From Coniferiporia sulphurascens (Eukaryota; Basidiomycota; Agaricomycetes; Hymenochaetales; Hymenochaetaceae), in NCBI GenBank assembly GCA_002794785.1, contig NBBA01000011.1, positions 930,001-994,000 of the forward strand: 64,000 nt of DNA, read 5' to 3'. The notes under the pieces were generated by a model. That model was not told the DNA's origin and ran no database searches. It saw only the letters and a list, made by a program, of their open reading frames with translations. Position numbers and translations under genes: made by a program. Below, piece by piece: positions 59,636-64,000 of the stretch. Position 1 is the stretch's first letter. Each line of letters starts with the position of its first letter.

Positions 59636-60614
59636 ACCAGTGAGAGTACTTACAGACGGCAGGAATGCACACACTTCCGCGTAGAAGGACTCGCACGAAG
59701 TAGAGTTCTACAGCTTGCCGATCCGTTGGGCCGCGAGCCGGCCGGCCGCATAGACTGGCACTGCCAAGTGATCGACGCAATCCGTCCCGTCAAACGAGTT
59801 CCAGTTTCCTTCCTTTCCTATATTTTTCTGTGGCTTTTTAAAGAGGCTATACAATAGTATACTCACATCTCGAGCAACCAGTTATATGAAGTGTGTGCAT
59901 GTATTTTTGCTTTTATCTGAGATTAAAAGTGGCGGGGCTTTACGGATTTTCGAGCTCCGAACAATTTGACCCCGTCGGATTTGCATAGGGAAAATCAGGT
60001 TTGTTTTTGTCACGTTTAGCGACACGTCAGACGATGATGTGTACCACTCAGTGGCACTTTTCGCTCATTCCAGCGGTCCCGATTTTTTCTAAGTCGAGTT
60101 GGGAGGTACACTACTATTGACTGCAGCTACCCTCCCTGTCCTTTTCACTACTTACTTGCACTGCCCCAGGGTCTTGAGGGCGGAAGGATAGAGTCACTGC
60201 CTCATACTTGTGTACATTCAAGGATCATTGATCCACACTGCAACCACTCTTTTCACACCGACATATGTGCGTGCGAGGAGCAGGCTCCTAACTTCAATCC
60301 CAAGTTATAGTAAGATGAAACAATATGTCCCATCCTCCGCCGATCCGTCTCTTGAACTGACCGAAAGCTACCGGCAAGCATAAAACCGACAACGGCTGCG
60401 CAAAATGCAAGCTACGTCATCAGAAGGTCAGGCGCCTGCCGATTCTTCGAGGCTGCCTCAACGTTACTGATCGCATGTGCGTCTCATTCATGTAGTGCCG
60501 CCTAACCTCCAAAGGGGCCTGTATGGAACGTAAAAAGCTCAGACGCCAGTGTAGTCTGGTCATCAAAACGAGGCTCATGATCTCACAATCCCGGCCCGGC
60601 CCGGTACCTAGCCC

Positions 60615-61221
60615 ATGTTACAGGAACTCCCCACTCGCATCGCCCGTCTTAATCTTACAGAGAAGATAAACGACAATTGTCCTGAAGGCTACAGTGACGC
60701 CTTTACCGGTTATTGCTCCGTTGTACCATCGGATGGAAGTGGGAGCCTGAAGGTAGCGATCAAGAGACTTCGTGTGCATACGATGGGAGACGAAAGACTC
60801 TAAAAGGTGCACATCTCTTGCTTGTTTATAACCGTACTGCCCGTACCTAACATTCGCCGGCGTCCAGAAACTAGTGAAGGAGCTGTACATACAGTATGAA
60901 CAAAATTAGACGATTCTTCCGTCCTCCCGCTTCATGGATTCCTTTTCGAGGATAACAACTATCCATCTCTGGTTTCGGCGTGGATGGAGAATGGTACTAT
61001 CCTAACGTGCCTTGGATCACGTCCGGACTGCGACCTTCGGCAACTGGTGAGCGACGCTCCATAGGCAATAAGGAATTATATTTGCTCACACTGAATTTAC
61101 GGCAGGTGCTGCGTATTACGAAGGGGATTGACTACCTTCATAGCAACGACATCATGCATTCCGATATTAAACCTGTCAGTGTCAATATCGGAGTTACCTA
61201 AACCTAAAGACTATCTTCTGC
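60615..61221 (+). pseudogene. K6: truncated K1/K2-type kinase
   Basis: Starts like K1/K2 (after MVSQ-like sequence whose ATG has become ATGATC) and keeps GYSDAFTGYC and VAIKRLRVHTMGD. The exon end is broken by an in-frame stop (CTCTAAAAG in place of CTCCAAAAG). The next exon has frameshifts after KLVKELYI. Parts of SLVSAWMENGTIL and DYLHSNDIMHSDIKP are readable. Similarity to the kinases then stops abruptly near 61221 within the following intron. DFG, the C-lobe and the cysteine cluster are missing. It is a non-functional relic. Confidence 0.88.
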
Positions 61222-61658
61222 CCGTTCGCGCCGCGTGGGTGGTAGCGCAGCGGCTTCGCTTTCTGCTTCCTCTATTCGCCTGAATACCCGTGTCAGTTTA
61301 TGATTTTTGCAGACTGGGGAGAAAAATCTGGTAGTGACTGCAATATCCCGGCAACAAAGTTGAATATTACTAATATGATCATGTTCGCACAAACTGCTAG
61401 TGTCATCCGGCAACCCCCCATCAGCGCTGGAGGTGATATCATCGCTACCGCTGACAAGTTGTGCTGTCCCCCCTATCCTTTCTTGTTTTTATCTTGCACC
61501 ATATATGCAAGAGATACCACTGCATCATGTCGGTGCCTAATCAACACACAATGCAACCACGGTCTCTTGCTTTACGCTCATCATATAGTACGTGCTAGAA
61601 GCAGGCTCAGCCTTCTAAATAACTACTCTCACCAATCGCCGGCGGTATAGGGGCTATA
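61222..61658. other. Spacer between K6 and K7
   Basis: No kinase similarity up to about 61440. The part from about 61460 resembles the sequence upstream of K4 (a TTTTTATCTT segment, then GCAACCAC-like sequence), so it is likely the original promoter region of K7. No separate gene is seen. Confidence 0.45.
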
Positions 61659-62914
61659 ATAGAGTCACAACCCGCTTCTACTTCTGCTTCTGATGTACTG
61701 TCCCAGCCCGATACCGAGAACATATTACAGAGATTTCTAGCTCGCGTCTCTCATCTGGACCTTGCGGGGAAGATCAAGGACACCAGTCATGCAAGGAATA
61801 CTTATGGAACCTACTGCGACATCTTCACCGGCTATTGCTCTGCTGTACTTCCACATGGAAACGTGAGCTTGGGGGTAGCGATCAAAAGGATCCGTATGGA
61901 TATGAAAGGGAGCACAGAGGCTCAAAAGGTGCGTACATATCTTCCGCATGTTTTATGACTGTACCACCTACCCATCATGTTTGATTTCGTGTTCAGAGAT
62001 TGGTAAAGGAGCTGCACGTATGGTCGGAATTGGATCATCCGTATATCCTCCCTTTCCACGGATTCTTCTTTGGAGATGACAAATTCCCTTCTCTGGTTTC
62101 AATGTGGATGGAGGATGGTACTGTCCTTGCGTATCTTGAATCGGTCCCGGAATGCGACATTCAGCAAATGGTGAGCAGTGTTGCGTAGATAGTGCATTAC
62201 CTTCACTCATTTCGCATCTGCATCAGGCACTGCGTATTGCGGAAGGGATTAACTATCTTCACAACAACGATATTATACATTGCAACATCAATCCTGTTAG
62301 TGTCAATGCCAGACTTATCTAAATTTGATCCCTTATACCACCATAGTCGAGCATCCTAGTTTCTACTTCGGGTGAACCGCGTATTTGTGGGTTCGGTCTT
62401 TCCCGCATGCATGGCATTTCAAGGACATCCGACATTGTCTTAGAAGAAAACGACGTTACAAGCAACGTTCGCTACATGTCATTTGAACTGTTTGGCCCGA
62501 TGGATCTGCAGCCCGACATTTTCTCGAAGGCCTCCGATGTATGGGCATTTGGAATGATCGTTATTGTAAGTTGTCCACCGATGTCAGGGGCCACCAAGTG
62601 CATGCTCAATTCTTTCTCGTAAAAAGGCATTGTTGACCAAGAAGGAACCGTACCCTCACATTAAGGGAGACGCTGAAGTTATGTTTGCTATCGTATCTGG
62701 GGAACGTCCTCCTGTTCCTGATGGAAGTTCTGGTACACGGGAGCCTTATCAAAATTTGTGGCAGCTGTGTGTCCGTTGTTGGGCCTTATCGCCGTCTGCG
62801 AGGCCTTCCATGTCCACCGTAGTCTTAGAACTCAGGGAGGTCTTACGCTCTCAAATGGTCCGGGAAGGCGTGGCTCCGCTTGAGAAGGACGGAGCATCGC
62901 TATCAGAAGCCTAG
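61659..62914 (+). pseudogene. K7: pseudokinase copy with lost start codon
   Basis: Exons follow the kinase family order. The expected start codon position reads ATA (61659) before the segment ESQPASTSASDVLSQ. Then come GTYCDIFTGYC, VAIKRIRMDM, RLVKELHVWSELDHPY, IIHCNINP, GEPRICGFGLSR, SDVWAFGMIVIV and LLTKKEPYPHIKGD, to a stop after SLSEA. Catalytic Asp of HxD is Asn, the following Lys is Asn, and DFG is GFG; the ATP lysine is kept. The exons are otherwise open, so it may be a recently silenced or alternatively initiated pseudokinase. K3 is its inverted, more damaged copy. Confidence 0.8.
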
Positions 62915-63138
62915 TCTCCCGCAGCAGGTACGGCCGGAAGCCCACAAGGGTAGTGGCTGTAAGTGGATATTGGCATTTAGTGGATATAACAACTAGTAGG
63001 AGATATTGCTAGGGTCATTTAAGTAGCACCCACTTTACACCGAAATATGATCGCGCGTGGTATCATTGTAGCCGGTTACGCTCTTAGTTTAAAGAGACTT
63101 CAGGGACTCAGAACTCATTAGACCGGGTTCGGAGTCCG

Positions 63139-63535
63139 AGTCGACTATCACTGCATACCCTGTAAACCGTTTTCTTACTGCGACATGGCAGAAGCACCGG
63201 CATAAGGGGTAAGAAGATACGTTAGGATCGATCATAAGCACAGGAAGAGTACAGGTTTTATATCCCCCGGAATTACACACGACGTACGAGCTCTTGTGCC
63301 TGGGAACCTGAAGCACAATTGGTCCAAGATGGTTGAGTAAGCAGTTGATCGCCGCATTCGGACGCGCTTAGAAGCGCTCGTTTACGGAGTTCGAGGTCGT
63401 TTATTCCACCCTCTCTGTGTCGTCCCGGAAAAGTGCGTCAAATGCTATGAAAGTCCTCGAGGGGGGCAGTTCAAGCCTCAGTCTAGCCGGCGCAACGAAC
63501 CATAAGGACGATGGCGAACCTTGGCGATGCGCACT
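63139..63535. repeat. Direct repeat, copy 2
   Basis: Second copy of the roughly 400-bp element at 59225-59635, placed immediately after the right arm of the inverted repeat and behind K7. Similarity fades near 63535. Confidence 0.8.
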
Positions 63536-63754
63536 AACCCCGTATTCGCATTCTATTCTGCTGTTCCTCAGTGCTCGGCAAGGGACGTAGAGTTCGCGTG
63601 CATGTGCAAGGGCCGGTGCGTGTATGATATATCAGGGGAGCTAGCATAGACGCCCGGCTCCCGAGCACGCAAACTACTTAATCATCATGAATATCGACGA
63701 ATAGCTTCCGCGGTTCCCCCCTTGCTCTGTCTTTATCCAACACTGAGCCATACT

Positions 63755-64000
63755 ATGCCCCCGCCCGCCCCCAGGGCCAAGCAGGCCGCGCCCTCCGCAA
63801 ACGCGAATCCAAACGCAAACGCGACAGCCAAAGCCCGCGCAGCATGCCGCAAACCCACGACGGCGGCGACGCGCGTAGCGCACGGGCGCACGCGTCGGCC
63901 AGGATGGATTATCGAGACGGACCCAGCGCGGTACGACCGCCGTGACCCCTTCGCGGCGTTCACAGCACTGCGCCGATTACTCGTCGCGCTCCCCGCAAGT
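63755..64000 (+). CDS. Partial gene, Ala/Arg/Asn-rich N-terminus
   Basis: From the ATG at 63755 a frame with GC-rich codons stays open to the window edge (82 codons). The first 45 residues are Ala/Asn/Arg-rich and repetitive (PSANANPNANATAKARAA), then RPGWIIETDPARYDRRDPFA suggests the start of an ordered domain. The family cannot be recognised from this piece. The frame is incomplete at its 3' end, and an intron beyond the edge is possible. Confidence 0.55.
   Translation, partial: MPPPAPRAKQAAPSANANPNANATAKARAACRKPTTAATRVAHGRTRRPGWIIETDPARYDRRDPFAAFTALRRLLVALPAS

Larger units (their letters stand above)
59935..63143. repeat. Right arm of large inverted repeat
   Basis: Reverse complement of 38361-40785, from the upstream block (TTCGAGCTCCGAACAA) through K6 and K7 to the GTCGAC boundary. 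Extra material relative to the left arm is the K6 fragment and the roughly 430-bp spacer before K7. Confidence 0.85.

Noticed and set aside
61222..61300. tRNA-like stretch (GGGTGGTAGCGCAGCGG)
   Set aside because: It resembles a tRNA D-arm region only superficially. No acceptor stem pairing or T-loop GTTCGA follows at the right distance.

Overview
The window is eukaryotic, from a filamentous basidiomycete fungus, most likely an Agaricomycete. Genes are broken by many short introns (about 45-80 bp, mostly GT-AG). Most recognisable products are fungal core proteins, and the intergenic gaps hold diverging gene duplicates and small non-autonomous elements. I see no tRNA, rRNA, CRISPR array or bacterial-style operon.

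Left part (1-32.3 kb): mostly housekeeping genes. In order: a small nucleotidyltransferase-like protein (minus), an MRS2-type mitochondrial magnesium channel (plus), about 4.5 kb without a recognisable gene, a RECQ1-type DNA helicase (plus), a disordered Ser/Pro-rich protein (minus), the cleavage/polyadenylation factor CFT1/CPSF160 (plus), the GTPase GPN2 (minus), the COPII coat subunit SEC31 (plus) and an EZH2-like histone H3K27 methyltransferase (plus).

Central and right part (32.3-63.5 kb): a lineage-specific protein kinase cluster. Two intact kinases, K1 and K2, lie in a tandem duplication that also copied the 3' end of the methyltransferase gene. They are followed by a pseudokinase relic K3 and an intact kinase K4, all on the minus strand. 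On the plus strand, mirrored about 14-20 kb away, are K5, a broken K6 and a second pseudokinase copy K7. K1 and K2 end in a six-cysteine module with the spacing of a fungal Zn(II)2Cys6 cluster. A nearly identical module, split by an intron at the same place, is in a separate Gln/Ala-rich putative regulator at 45.9-47.3 kb. Fusion of a kinase to a binuclear zinc cluster is the most unusual system in the window.

Between the two kinase arms lie conserved genes: EXO70 (exocyst), a disordered hypothetical protein and NF-YB/HAP3 (CCAAT-binding factor). The arms form a large imperfect inverted repeat, with local tandem and direct repeats, two MITE-like elements and a shared upstream block found in four copies. 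This points to birth and death of kinase genes by unequal exchange. A partial gene runs off the right edge.
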